Source: JAEUMW01 sp963734295 (GTDB lineage: Bacteria; Pseudomonadota; Gammaproteobacteria; Burkholderiales; JAEUMW01). From it: DNA of 64,000 bases. How positions within the stretch are numbered: position 1 is the stretch's first letter; each line of letters begins with the position of its first letter. A program made the translations under genes and the position numbers. Positions 35,763 to 44,027 of the stretch are shown here, piece by piece. The notes under the pieces were generated by a model that ran no database searches, was not told where the DNA came from, and saw only the letters and a list, made by a program, of their open reading frames with translations. The DNA lies in contig CAVTGS010000021.1 in NCBI GenBank assembly GCA_963734295.1, positions 1 through 64,000 on the forward strand. The letters are read 5' to 3'.

Positions 35763-35768
35763 TATAAT
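35763..35768 (+). promoter_or_regulatory. Putative -10 box for the DUF883 gene
   Basis: TATAAT followed by CGCGCAGC, 32 bases before ATG 35801; no convincing -35. Confidence 0.45.
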
Positions 35769-35800
35769 CGCGCAGCAAGCACTCTTTAAGGAAACATCCC

Positions 35801-36103
35801 ATGGCAAACATCACCGAGCATCTGCTGGACGAAACGCGCCGACTGGTCTCGAACACGGAAGATCTGCTGAAGGCCACCGCGAGCGACGTGGGCGAACATG
35901 CCGACGCGGCGCGCGCGAAGCTCGAGCCCAAGCTGCGCCGGATCAAGGGCCAGCTCCTCGATCTCGAGTACGACCTCGAGCGCAAGGCCAAGCATGCCGC
36001 CCGCGAAGTGGACGCTTATGCCCACGACAACCCCTGGACGGTGGCCGGCGCCGGCATCCTGGTGGGTCTTCTGATCGGCATGCTCGTAAGCCGCCGCGAC
36101 TGA
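35801..36103 (+). CDS. DUF883 (ElaB/YqjD-like) membrane protein
   Basis: 100 aa: an amphipathic, charged helical N-terminus (MANITEHLLDETRRLVSNTE, DVGEHADAARAKLEPKLRRI) and one C-terminal membrane anchor (NPWTVAGAGILVGLLIGMLV) ending SRRD. E. coli relatives tether stationary-phase ribosomes to the inner membrane. AAGGAA lies upstream of the ATG. Single-gene unit by context. Confidence 0.9.
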   Translation: MANITEHLLDETRRLVSNTEDLLKATASDVGEHADAARAKLEPKLRRIKGQLLDLEYDLERKAKHAAREVDAYAHDNPWTVAGAGILVGLLIGMLVSRRD

Positions 36104-36193
36104 TCGTCGCGCAGCGCGTCGGCCGCGGCGCGGAGATTTGCGGGGTGAGCGACTCGTATGAGCGCACCAGCGCCGCGAGAGACCTGACGTCCG

Positions 36194-36970
36194 TCACAGC
36201 CCCGTCAACCGATGGACCGCCGCGAAGTAGAGGCGATACGGCAGCAGTTGCAGGAGCTTGAGTGCCCGCGTGAAGCGCTTCGGAAAGTGGATCTCGAAGG
36301 CGCCGCGCTCGAGCCCCGCGACGATCTCCCGCGCCGCCTCGTCGGCGGTAATGAGCGCCGGCATCTCGAATTCGTTCCGGTCGGTGAGCGGCGTCTTCAC
36401 GAAGCCGGGATTGACGAGGTACACGGCGATCCCTTTCGGCTGCAGGTCGAGGTAGAGCGTCTCGGCGAAGTTGATGAGCGCTGCCTTGGTCGCCCCGTAC
36501 AGCAGGCTGGTCGGCAATCCGCCATAGCCCGCCACGCTCGACACGATGGCGATGCCGCCCGCACCCTGCCGGAGCAACGTCGGCACGATCTCCGCCGTCG
36601 CCCCGAGCACGCCCATCATGTTGACCTCGAAGATCTCGCGCGCGGCCCCGGCATCGAGCTCCCACGCCCGCACCGGCTTGTGGGTGCCCGCCATGATGAC
36701 GGCGAGATCGATCCCCTGCCAGACTGATTCGATCTCCGCGCGCGCCGACCTCACCGTGTCGATCGACGTGATGTCGAGCGGGAGCACGAGCGCGCGGTCG
36801 GCGTGCGCGCGCGCCAGCGCCTCGAGGGGCGCGCGACTGCGGGCAGAGAGCGCCACGCGCGCGCCGCGGGCGAGCAGCGAGCGCGCGGTGGCTTCGCCGA
36901 TACCGCTGCTCGCGCCGATGATCCAGACGCGCCGGCCGCTCCAATCGCGGATCGGTGGATTGAGGCACAT
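36194..36970 (-). CDS. Short-chain dehydrogenase/reductase (last gene of the CarH-facing operon)
   Basis: 258-aa classical SDR: NAD(P) motif WIIGASSGIGEATARSLLAR, DITSIDTV, NxAG-type VIMAGTH, active-site Ser in IAIVSSVAGYGG and YGATK (YxxxK), then NPGFVKTPLTDRN. The C-terminal HFPKRFTRALKLLQLLPYRL is membrane-seeking, as in SDRs acting on lipids. Two bases after the DUF3833 gene. Member of the light/stress operon defined by the upstream regulator (inference). Confidence 0.9.
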   Translation of the reverse strand: MCLNPPIRDWSGRRVWIIGASSGIGEATARSLLARGARVALSARSRAPLEALARAHADRALVLPLDITSIDTVRSARAEIESVWQGIDLAVIMAGTHKPVRAWELDAGAAREIFEVNMMGVLGATAEIVPTLLRQGAGGIAIVSSVAGYGGLPTSLLYGATKAALINFAETLYLDLQPKGIAVYLVNPGFVKTPLTDRNEFEMPALITADEAAREIVAGLERGAFEIHFPKRFTRALKLLQLLPYRLYFAAVHRLTGL

Positions 36971-36972
36971 GG

Positions 36973-37521
36973 TCAGCCGCCGCGCCGGGTAAAGGAGAGC
37001 GTCACCTGTCCGAGCTCGACGCCGAACTTGCTCATGAACGACCGGTTGAGCAGGGTGCGATCATCGATCAGATACATCCAGTCGTCGAAGTCGACCTCGT
37101 AGGTTTTCCCGTCGTCGGTCGCGAGGTTGAGGACGTAGCGCCAACGCAGCGCGTTGCCATGGGCTTCGCCCTGGGCGGTGCCGATCACGTCCGACGCGGT
37201 GCCGGTATAGCGGTGCTCGTCCACCCGGGTGACGGTCCACACACGGCGCGTCTTCTTGCCGTCGGACCACGCGAAGTGTTCGTCGAGGGTGCCGACGTTT
37301 CCCTGCCAACTCGCATCGATGCGCACGTGGAAACGCTTCAGCACCTTGCCGCTGCGGTCCTGGAACATGCCCCAGCCGTCCACCGTGCCGTTGAAGAACC
37401 GCTCCAGGTCGAGCACCGGCTGCTCGTCCCTGTAGCTCTCCACCGGGGCGCTGGAACAGCCGGCAAGCGCGAGAACGACGGCGAGGAGTGCGACCAGGCC
37501 GCAACGGATAACGGGTGTCAT
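36973..37521 (-). CDS. DUF3833 lipoprotein
   Basis: 182 aa. Lipobox signal MTPVIRCGLVALLAVVLALA followed by GC. The body matches DUF3833: LERFFNGTVDGWGMFQDRSG, RFHVRIDASWQGNVGTLDEH, LRWRYVLNLATDDGKTYEVD, DDWMYLIDDRTLLNRSFMSK. Lipocalin-like strand pattern. Found next to COG2907/Cfa/DUF1365 genes in many proteobacteria; proposed to bind or carry the modified lipid (inference). Overlaps the MFS gene by 4 bases. Confidence 0.9.
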   Translation of the reverse strand: MTPVIRCGLVALLAVVLALAGCSSAPVESYRDEQPVLDLERFFNGTVDGWGMFQDRSGKVLKRFHVRIDASWQGNVGTLDEHFAWSDGKKTRRVWTVTRVDEHRYTGTASDVIGTAQGEAHGNALRWRYVLNLATDDGKTYEVDFDDWMYLIDDRTLLNRSFMSKFGVELGQVTLSFTRRGG

Positions 37522-38864
37522 GAGTGTCCTCCTTGTGGCGCGGGCCCGGGCACCTGCCCGGCGCCGTTATCGACGGGCGCGAACCACAGTGTGGCCGCGG
37601 CGGCGAGCTTGAGGGCGCTCGGTACCAGGGCGTACATGATGCCGAGCGCGAGCACGGAGCGCCCTGCGGCAGCGGGCTCGTAGCCCAGAAGCGCGAGCGC
37701 TGGCAACGCAATGCCCGCGGCGAGCGCGAGATTCAGCTTGGTGACCAGGTTCCAGAGCCCGAAGTAGGCGCCTTGCGCACGGATTCCCGCGCCGCGCCGG
37801 TCGCAGTCGATGACGTCGGCCAGGATCGAGGGCGGCAGGGCGAGATCGGCCCCCAGCGCGAAGCCCGACAGCGCGCACACCGCGGCGAAGGCGGTGGCAT
37901 CGCCCGGTCCGAGCGCAAAGGCCCAGAAGAACCCGACTACGGAAACGACCATGCCCACGAGCCACGCCCGCTTCTTGCCGATCACCGCGGCCAGGCGCAC
38001 CCACACCGGCATCCCGAACGCGCCGCAGACGAAGTACAGGGCCAGGAACGCGCCCTGGAGATCGGGGCGTTGCAGCACGTCGTCCACGTAGAAGAGCACC
38101 AGCGTCGCGGGGATCGACGCGGCGATGCCGTTCAGGACGAAGACGACGAGCAGCGCCCGGAAGCGCGGGTTCGCGAGCGGCTCGACCATGCCGGCGAAGA
38201 CGCCGCCGCGCTGCGGTGCCACTGCCCGCGGTGCACGCGGCGCGTAGCGCAGCGTGAGCCACACGCAGAGCGCGAGCAGCGGCACGAAGAGCAGGCTGAA
38301 GACGGGCAGCCCCGCGCGCTCGCCGAAGACGCGCGCGAGCAGATCCGGCGCGGCCGCGGCGAGCACCACGCCCGCCAGCGACAGACCCTCGCGCGTCGCG
38401 GTGATGCGCGTGCGCTCGACATAGTCCGCGCTGATCTCGGCACCGAGCGCCTGGTAGCTGATGCTCGCGACACTGAAACCGAGATAGACGAGCACGAGAG
38501 CCGCCGCGAGCCACGTGGCTGGCGCGAGCGGCCCGCGCCATTCGGGATGGAAAAGCGCGACCATGCCGAGCGCGAGCAGGGGGGTGGCCGCTGCGATGAA
38601 GAAGAGGCGGCCGCCCTGGTTCACGAAGCCCCGGTCGCTCCAGTAGCCGAGCAGGGGATCCTGCACCGCGTCGACGCTGCGTACCGCGAGCAGGATGAAG
38701 CCGATGACGGTGATCGGCATGCCGAGGGTATCGGCATAGAACTTCGGGACATGCACGTAGATCGGGAGCGCCGCCATGCTGAGCGGCAGCCCCAGGCAGC
38801 CGTAGGCGAGGAGTGCCCGACGACCGATGAGAGACCGGCCGGCCGCCGCTGACGCCGCGGTCAC
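37518..38864 (-). CDS. MFS transporter (GPH/MelB-like)
   Basis: 448 aa with 12 predicted membrane helices. The N-terminus RALLAYGCLGLPLSMAALPI, the loop RSVDAVQDPLLGYWSDRGFV (the GPH-family D-P-x-x-G-x-x-S-D-R signature) and RRGAGIRAQGAYFGLWNLVT in the second half fit the glycoside-pentoside-hexuronide group. In this operon it may export or flip a lipid or signal molecule instead of importing a sugar; that is inference. Overlaps both neighbours by 4 bases. Confidence 0.85.
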   Translation of the reverse strand: MTAASAAAGRSLIGRRALLAYGCLGLPLSMAALPIYVHVPKFYADTLGMPITVIGFILLAVRSVDAVQDPLLGYWSDRGFVNQGGRLFFIAAATPLLALGMVALFHPEWRGPLAPATWLAAALVLVYLGFSVASISYQALGAEISADYVERTRITATREGLSLAGVVLAAAAPDLLARVFGERAGLPVFSLLFVPLLALCVWLTLRYAPRAPRAVAPQRGGVFAGMVEPLANPRFRALLVVFVLNGIAASIPATLVLFYVDDVLQRPDLQGAFLALYFVCGAFGMPVWVRLAAVIGKKRAWLVGMVVSVVGFFWAFALGPGDATAFAAVCALSGFALGADLALPPSILADVIDCDRRGAGIRAQGAYFGLWNLVTKLNLALAAGIALPALALLGYEPAAAGRSVLALGIMYALVPSALKLAAAATLWFAPVDNGAGQVPGPAPQGGHS

Positions 38865-39388
38865 CGTTCGCCGAGCAGCGCCTTGCGCAGCGACGGCTCG
38901 CGGGTACGGGGATCGAGCCAGATCGCGAAAAAGGTCTCTGCGAACTCGCTATCCTCGATCGATCCCGCCGGCTGCCCCCGGTAGAAGAAGGTGGCACCCT
39001 TCCCCGGCAGGTGGGCGCCGACGATGCGATCGCCCTTCTTCACGTCCGGGAAGACAGCGGCCAGCGCGTCCGCCCAGCGCGCAAGCTTGTCCTCGTCCTG
39101 CACGCCGAGGCGGCGCATCTCGGCGATGCTGCTCTCGACCAGCCGCTTGCCGGGAATCTCCCGGGCATACTCGATGGCAAGCGCGTAAGGCTGCCGCGGG
39201 CTCCAGGTCGCGCCGCTCGACCACAGGCTCGCATCGTAGAGGTGCAGCCCGAACCAGCGCATCTCTCCTTTGCCGAGGAAGCGAAGCTCCGGTGCTTCGC
39301 GCAACAGAGGGGCGGGCAGCTGTTTGGCCGCGAGCGCGTGACTGGAGATCAGGAGCGAGAGGATCGCGATGACGAGTGAGTTACGCAC
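38861..39388 (-). CDS. Periplasmic chalcone-isomerase-like protein
   Basis: 175 aa from GTG 39388. Signal peptide (NSLVIAILSLLISSHALAAK), then the chalcone-isomerase-like (CHI3/FAP) domain: LRFLGKGEMRWFGLHLYDAS, YALAIEYAREIPGKRLVESS, DKLARWADALAAVFPDVKKG, ATFFYRGQPAGSIEDSEFAE, FFAIWLDPRTREPSLRKALL. Bacterial members are probably fatty-acid or lipid binding rather than flavonoid enzymes. The start overlaps the cfa stop by 8 bases. Confidence 0.88.
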   Translation of the reverse strand: MRNSLVIAILSLLISSHALAAKQLPAPLLREAPELRFLGKGEMRWFGLHLYDASLWSSGATWSPRQPYALAIEYAREIPGKRLVESSIAEMRRLGVQDEDKLARWADALAAVFPDVKKGDRIVGAHLPGKGATFFYRGQPAGSIEDSEFAETFFAIWLDPRTREPSLRKALLGER

Positions 39389-40598
39389 GGCAGAGCTCCA
39401 CTTGAAAGACGTCCGTCGAGCGGGCGCGGAAGCCGGCTTCGCAGTAGGCCAGATAAAAATTCCACAGTCGCACGAAGCGCTCGTCGAAACCGAGCGCCCG
39501 CACCTCGGCGATCGCCCGGTTGAAGCGGACGCGCCAGCGACGCAGCGTCTCGGCGTAATCCCCGCCGAAACCGAACGCATCGGTGATGGCGAGACCCGCG
39601 CGCTCCACCTCGCGGCGCAGGACCTGGGGCGATGCCAGCATGCCCCCCGGAAACACGTACTGCTGGATGAAGTCGGTGCCGCGGCGGTAGCGATCGAACA
39701 GCTCGTCGTCGATGGTGATTGCCTGAACGAGCGCCCTGCCGCCGGGTTTGAGACGGTCGCGGACCGTGCAGAAGTAGACCGGCCAATAGCGCTCCCCCAC
39801 GGCCTCGTACATCTCGAGCGAGACCACGTGGTCGTACCTGCCGGCGCTGTCGCGGTAATCCAGCAGCTCGAAACGGGTGTGGTCCTGCAGGCCCTCGCGC
39901 AGCGCGCGCGACCGTGCCCAGCGCAGCTGCTCCTCGGACAGCGTGAGGCCGTGGACGAAGCAGCCGCGGGTGGCCGCCGCGTGCACGGCGAAGGCGCCCC
40001 AGCCGCAACCGATCTCGAGGATGCGGTCCCCCGGCCGTACGTCGAGGCGATCGAGCACGCGGTCGTACTTGGCGCGCTGAGCGGCCTCCAGCGAGCGCGA
40101 CGCATCGCCCGCGTAAATCCCGGCCGAGTAGGTCATCGAATCGTCGAGCCACAGCCGATAGAACTCGTTGCCGAGGTCGTAATGGGCCGCGATGTTGCGG
40201 CGGCTGCCGGTGCGGGTGTTGGCGCGCAGGAAATGCCGCACGCGATAGAGGATCTGTCCCCACCAGTGCCCGTAGATCGCTTTCTCGACCGCGTCCCGGT
40301 TGAGCGCGGCGAGCGTGATCAGGTTCACGAGATCGTCGGTCTCCCAGAGATGGTCGATATAGCCTTCGGCGAAACCCACGTCGCCGCGCCGAAGCATCTC
40401 GCCGCACGCCTGCCAGTCGAGCACGTCGAAGCAGGCGGCAGGACCCGGCAATTCGCCCTGCAAGGAAACGCCCACCCCTTCCGGCGTGTTCAATCTCAGG
40501 CTGCCGTAGCGCAGCCGCGACAAGAGCGACAAGAGCAGCCGCGATGCGCGCGGCATCGGTACGGCGGCGGGAACGAGTTCAGCTTCGAATGGCTTCAT
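39381..40598 (-). CDS. Cyclopropane-fatty-acid-synthase-type methyltransferase
   Basis: 405-aa SAM-dependent enzyme acting on unsaturated phospholipid acyl chains. Motifs: IAAHYDLGNEFYRLWLDDSM, YSAGIYAGDASRSLEAAQRA, KYDRVLDRLDVRPGDRILEI, GCGWGAFAVHAA, LTLSEEQLRWARS, VVSLEMYEAVGERYWPVYF, DFIQQYVFPGGMLASPQVL. The COG2907-DUF1365-Cfa trio is a hallmark of light/singlet-oxygen responsive clusters. Homologues there make methylated or furan fatty acids rather than simple cyclopropanes, so the product is left open. Confidence 0.9.
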   Translation of the reverse strand: MKPFEAELVPAAVPMPRASRLLLSLLSRLRYGSLRLNTPEGVGVSLQGELPGPAACFDVLDWQACGEMLRRGDVGFAEGYIDHLWETDDLVNLITLAALNRDAVEKAIYGHWWGQILYRVRHFLRANTRTGSRRNIAAHYDLGNEFYRLWLDDSMTYSAGIYAGDASRSLEAAQRAKYDRVLDRLDVRPGDRILEIGCGWGAFAVHAAATRGCFVHGLTLSEEQLRWARSRALREGLQDHTRFELLDYRDSAGRYDHVVSLEMYEAVGERYWPVYFCTVRDRLKPGGRALVQAITIDDELFDRYRRGTDFIQQYVFPGGMLASPQVLRREVERAGLAITDAFGFGGDYAETLRRWRVRFNRAIAEVRALGFDERFVRLWNFYLAYCEAGFRARSTDVFQVELCRA

Positions 40599-41394
40599 CG
40601 GTCATCGGGTGCAGGGGGACAGCGGGGTCCACGTCGGAGCGCGTGAGATCGCGGGACGGGGGTGCGGGTTTGCGGAAAAATTCCACTCGTTTGAGCCAGA
40701 GCCGCAGGGCCTGGTAGTGGATGCGCGCGATGACGGAGAGCGTCATCAGCGGGCGGCGGGCGAACGCGAATGCCAGGGCACGGCTCGACAGCGATTCGGC
40801 CCGGCCCGAGATGGTGGTGTAGAGCAGCTTGCCGGTCGCGTCTTCGTAGTCGATGCGAAACAGGCTGTCCGCGGGATCGGCGCGGAAACGGAAGCGGTAG
40901 GTGCCCCGCACGTCGAAAAAGGGCGAGACGTGAAAGACCTTGCGGGCGGTGAACTCGTCGCCCGCGGTGATCGCACGTCCGTCCGGATGCGACAGCAGGT
41001 AATGGTGGTATTCGCCGAAGGTGTTGTTGACCTCGGCGAGCACCGCGCGCAGCGCCCCGGCAAGGTCATGACAGAGCCAGAAGCTCACCGGATTGAAGGC
41101 GTAGCCGAGTACGCGCGGAAAGGTCTGCAGCCAGACCTCGCCGTCGGCAAAGGGGAGGCCCTCGCGAGTCAGCAAGGCGCGGATCCATGGCCGAAGATCC
41201 GAACCGTCGCGAGGGCCATAGTCGGCAACACGAAGGCTGAACAGGTTGCGGCCGTTCAGCGCAAAGAGCGGGCCGCGCAGCGACTCCATGCGCTCGAGCG
41301 GGAACCGGATGAAGAACACCCGGTAGCTGAACCGATGCGGGGCCGGACGCACCCGGTAGTGCATGACGCGGCCGGAGAAAAGCAGCGCGCTCAC
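40579..41394 (-). CDS. DUF1365 family protein
   Basis: 271 aa from GTG 41394: LLFSGRVMHYRVRPAPHRFS, YRVFFIRFPLERM, VLGYAFNPVSFWLCHDLAGA, LAEVNNTFGEYHHYLL, KVFHVSPFFDVRGTYRFRF, ISGRAESLSSRALAFAFARR, PLMTLSVIARIHYQALRLWL. All DUF1365 landmarks (FNPVSF, EVxNTFGE, KxFHVSPF) are present. Role unknown but almost always beside a COG2907 flavoprotein and Cfa. GTGA overlap with the small gene upstream; overlaps cfa by 20 bases. Confidence 0.92.
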   Translation of the reverse strand: MSALLFSGRVMHYRVRPAPHRFSYRVFFIRFPLERMESLRGPLFALNGRNLFSLRVADYGPRDGSDLRPWIRALLTREGLPFADGEVWLQTFPRVLGYAFNPVSFWLCHDLAGALRAVLAEVNNTFGEYHHYLLSHPDGRAITAGDEFTARKVFHVSPFFDVRGTYRFRFRADPADSLFRIDYEDATGKLLYTTISGRAESLSSRALAFAFARRPLMTLSVIARIHYQALRLWLKRVEFFRKPAPPSRDLTRSDVDPAVPLHPMTDEAIRS

Positions 41395-41510
41395 GCGGCC
41401 GCCTCCGATCCGCCCGCGTTATCCCGGGAACCGCAGTGTCGGCAGCCGGGCGCACTCACTTTGCCGTCGATCCCCGCGCTTCGCGCAGGACCCCGCGCCG
41501 GGTAGCTCAT
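41391..41510 (-). CDS. 39-aa CxxC peptide between COG2907 and DUF1365 genes
   Basis: A short frame, MSYPARGPARSAGIDGKVSA followed by PGCRHCGSRDNAGGSEAAA, starts in an ATGA overlapping the flavoprotein stop and ends in a GTGA overlapping the DUF1365 start. Without it the operon would have a ~110-base untranslated gap where every other junction from 41.5 to 36.9 kb is a few bases or overlapped. Its CRHC motif could bind metal or be redox-active. No family recognised; it may also simply be a translational bridge. Confidence 0.4.
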   Translation of the reverse strand: MSYPARGPARSAGIDGKVSAPGCRHCGSRDNAGGSEAAA

Positions 41511-42793
41511 GCCGCCACCTCCTCCGCCTGCCACGGTGCGAAGCATCCGAGCGCGTTCGCGACGGCCAAGCCGGCCCTGAGGCCGTCCTCGTGGAAACCA
41601 TAGCGGGTCCAGGCCCCGCAAAACCAGGTGCGGCGCCGCCCCTGGACCGCTTGCAGCCTGCCCTGCGCTTCGATCGCGGGTCCATCGAACGCGGGGTGCG
41701 CGTAATCGAAACGCGCGAGCACCGACTCCGGACGCGGCGCCGCGGTGGGATTCAACGTGACGATGACCGGGGTCGAGAAGGGGAGCGGCTGCAGCTTGTT
41801 GATGAGGTAACTCACGCTCACGGGGCGCCTGGCGGGGCTGCCGCGCGCGGCGTGGTAGTTCCAGGCCGACCAAGCCTCGCGCGAGCGCGGCAGGAAGTCG
41901 GCATCGGTATGCAGCAACGCGACGTTGGGCTCATAACGAATGCGCCCGAGCAGATCGGACTCCGCGGCGGAGGCGTCGCCGAGCAATCGCAGCGACTGGT
42001 CGCTGTGGCAGGCGAGCACGACCTGGTCGTAGCGCTCGCACTCACCCGTCGCCGTTTCGACTTCCACGAACGTGTCACGGCGGCGCACCCGGGATACCGG
42101 CGTTGCGATCCGGATGTCGTCGAGGCAGGCCGCGAGCCGGCGCACGTACTCGCGTCCACCTCCCAGAACCGTGCGCCACTGGGGGCGGTCGACGATCTGG
42201 AGCAGGCCGTGATTCTGGCAGAAGCGGAAAAAAGTCCGCGCCGGGTAGGCCAACATCTGGTCGGTGGGGCAGGACCAGATCGCCGCTGCCATGGGCAGCA
42301 GGTACCAGTCGCGAAAGGGACGGCCGTAGCGACGCTCGTCGAGGAAGCGCGCGACCGTGTACGCGGGATCCAGCGTCGCCTGCGCGAGGTTCGAAGCCTC
42401 CCGGTTGAAGCGGAGAATGTCGCCCAGCATGGACCAGAACTCCGGCCGCACGAGGTTCCGCTTCTGCGCGAACACCGTCGCCAGGGACGCGCCCGCCCAC
42501 TCGATGCCTTCGTGGTCGAGGCGGACCGAAAAGGACATCTCGCTTGCTGCCTCGCGGACCCCCAGATGCCGGAAGAGTGCGATGAGATTCGGATACGTTC
42601 GATCGTTGAAGACGAGGAAGCCGGTGTCGACCGGGTGCGTGATGCCGTCGAGGGTGACATCCACGGTGTTGGTGTGGCCGCCGAGGTAGTCGTTTGCCTC
42701 GAAGAGCGTTACGCCGTAGCGGCGTGACAAGAGCCACGCCGCCGAGAGCCCAGCAATGCCAGACCCGACGACGGCGATGCGGGAATCGGCCAT
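41507..42793 (-). CDS. COG2907 FAD-dependent amine-oxidase-like protein
   Basis: 428 aa. FAD-binding RIAVVGSGIAGLSAAWLLSR (GxGxxG), E in LFEANDYLGGHTNTVDVTLD, GFLVFNDRTYPNLIALFRHL, VVLACHSDQSLRLLGDASAA, a C-terminal FAD region TWFCGAWTRYGFHEDGLRAG. The GGHTNTV and GFLVFN motifs distinguish COG2907 from ordinary monoamine oxidases. Probably a lipid or acyl desaturase/oxidase working with the Cfa-type enzyme. Five bases after folE2. Confidence 0.92.
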   Translation of the reverse strand: MADSRIAVVGSGIAGLSAAWLLSRRYGVTLFEANDYLGGHTNTVDVTLDGITHPVDTGFLVFNDRTYPNLIALFRHLGVREAASEMSFSVRLDHEGIEWAGASLATVFAQKRNLVRPEFWSMLGDILRFNREASNLAQATLDPAYTVARFLDERRYGRPFRDWYLLPMAAAIWSCPTDQMLAYPARTFFRFCQNHGLLQIVDRPQWRTVLGGGREYVRRLAACLDDIRIATPVSRVRRRDTFVEVETATGECERYDQVVLACHSDQSLRLLGDASAAESDLLGRIRYEPNVALLHTDADFLPRSREAWSAWNYHAARGSPARRPVSVSYLINKLQPLPFSTPVIVTLNPTAAPRPESVLARFDYAHPAFDGPAIEAQGRLQAVQGRRRTWFCGAWTRYGFHEDGLRAGLAVANALGCFAPWQAEEVAA

Positions 42794-42798
42794 GACGG

Positions 42799-43635
42799 TC
42801 AGCCCTTGCGGTTTTCGATCAGCGCATACGCAGAGTGGTTGTGGATGGACTCGAAGTTTTCCGACTCCACCACGTACGCCCGCACCCGGTCATCGCGATC
42901 GAGGCGACCGGCCACGTCCCGCACCATGTCCTCCACGAACTTGGGATTGTCGTAAGCGCGCTCGGTAACGTACTTTTCGTCTGGCCGCTTGAGCAGACCG
43001 TAGACCTCGCAGGAGGCCTCTTCTTCGGCTACACCGACCAGTTCTTCGATGGTCATCGGCTGCCCGAGCTCCACGGTGATAGTCACGTGGGAGCGCTGGT
43101 TGTGAGCACCATAATCCGAAATTTCCTTCGAGCAGGGGCACAAACTGGTGACGGGCACCTGCACCTTCATGCTGAGGCGGAAGCCGTCCCAGGAGGGCGC
43201 GCGATTAAGAAAGCCGAGATCCGAGATGCCCCGCGCCATTTCCGCGCGCAGCGCCACGTGATGGTCGAGGAGGCTCGCAACACCGGACACGGGCGCTTTC
43301 TTGGAGATGAAGTACGGAAAACGCAGCTCGATCCACCCGGTCTCGGCTTCGAGCCGGTCCAGCATGGCGAGCATCAGGCGATGCATGCCGTGATAATCGA
43401 TGGCGCCGTCGAAGCCCTGGAGAATTTCCACGAAGCGCGACATGTGGGTGCCTTTCTGATGCGGCGGCAAGCCCACGTACATGTCCACGTGCGCCACGGT
43501 CGGCACGAGTTCGCCTGCCGCAGCGGCGACCCGGATCGGATGAAGCATCGACTTCACGCCCACGCGATCGATCGCGATGCGGCGGTGGTCGACCTCGGAC
43601 TGGATATCGGGAAGTATCCTTTCGGGCGCGTTCAT
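42799..43635 (-). CDS. folE2: GTP cyclohydrolase I, FolE2 type
   Basis: 278 aa. Makes dihydroneopterin triphosphate for tetrahydrofolate and pterins. FolE2 signatures: VDHRRIAIDRVGVKSMLHPI, THMSRFVEIL, VTSLCPCSKEISDYGAHNQR (metal/active-site Cys), VAEEEASCEVYGLLKRPDEK, YDNPKFVEDMVRDVAGRL, ENFESIHNHSAYALI. FolE2 is zinc-flexible. A second GTP cyclohydrolase also recurs in light-induced clusters, where pterins feed photolyases. 63 bases after the VOC gene. Confidence 0.95.
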   Translation of the reverse strand: MNAPERILPDIQSEVDHRRIAIDRVGVKSMLHPIRVAAAAGELVPTVAHVDMYVGLPPHQKGTHMSRFVEILQGFDGAIDYHGMHRLMLAMLDRLEAETGWIELRFPYFISKKAPVSGVASLLDHHVALRAEMARGISDLGFLNRAPSWDGFRLSMKVQVPVTSLCPCSKEISDYGAHNQRSHVTITVELGQPMTIEELVGVAEEEASCEVYGLLKRPDEKYVTERAYDNPKFVEDMVRDVAGRLDRDDRVRAYVVESENFESIHNHSAYALIENRKG

Positions 43636-43698
43636 TCAAAGCTCCTGTAATGGGATCGAGACCCCGGCGGGCGCGGGGCCCCGTCGCACCCCGCACGC

Positions 43699-44013
43699 TC
43701 AGACTGGACGGGGCCGCGTCGACGCGGCGTCGAGGATTTCGACAGCGTTGCCGGAAATATCTTGAACGTAAACCGAGCGCGTGCCGTCACGATGCGTCTC
43801 GAGGCGTCCGAAACGCTCGGCGTGAGGATGCGTCACGGCGATGTGAGGCGGATGCTGCTGGTGGGACACGAGCGCGAGCGAGACATTTTCGAACTCGAGC
43901 ATGGCCCACGTCGCATCCTGGTACGAAACGCTGCAATTGAAGGCGCCACGATACCACGACACCGCCGAAGCTACGTCGTTGACATGCAGGGCAACGTGGT
44001 GAATGGAAGTCAT
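43699..44013 (-). CDS. VOC (glyoxalase/dioxygenase superfamily) protein
   Basis: 104 aa from ATG 44013: MTSIHHVALHVNDVASAVSW, YRGAFNCSVSYQD, LEFENVSLALVSHQQHPPHI, RDGTRSVYVQDISGNAVEIL. One VOC domain with metal-ligand-type His (HHVAL) and Glu (VEIL). Substrate unknown. The frame is open upstream through the gpx 3' end, but this start begins the domain. 14 bases after gpx. Confidence 0.85.
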   Translation of the reverse strand: MTSIHHVALHVNDVASAVSWYRGAFNCSVSYQDATWAMLEFENVSLALVSHQQHPPHIAVTHPHAERFGRLETHRDGTRSVYVQDISGNAVEILDAASTRPRPV

Positions 44014-44027
44014 GTCGACTCGAAGCG

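Noticed and set aside
37524..38852. A 442-codon plus-strand open frame opposite the MFS gene
   Set aside because: Charged, repetitive, no recognisable fold; mirrors the transporter's codon pattern.
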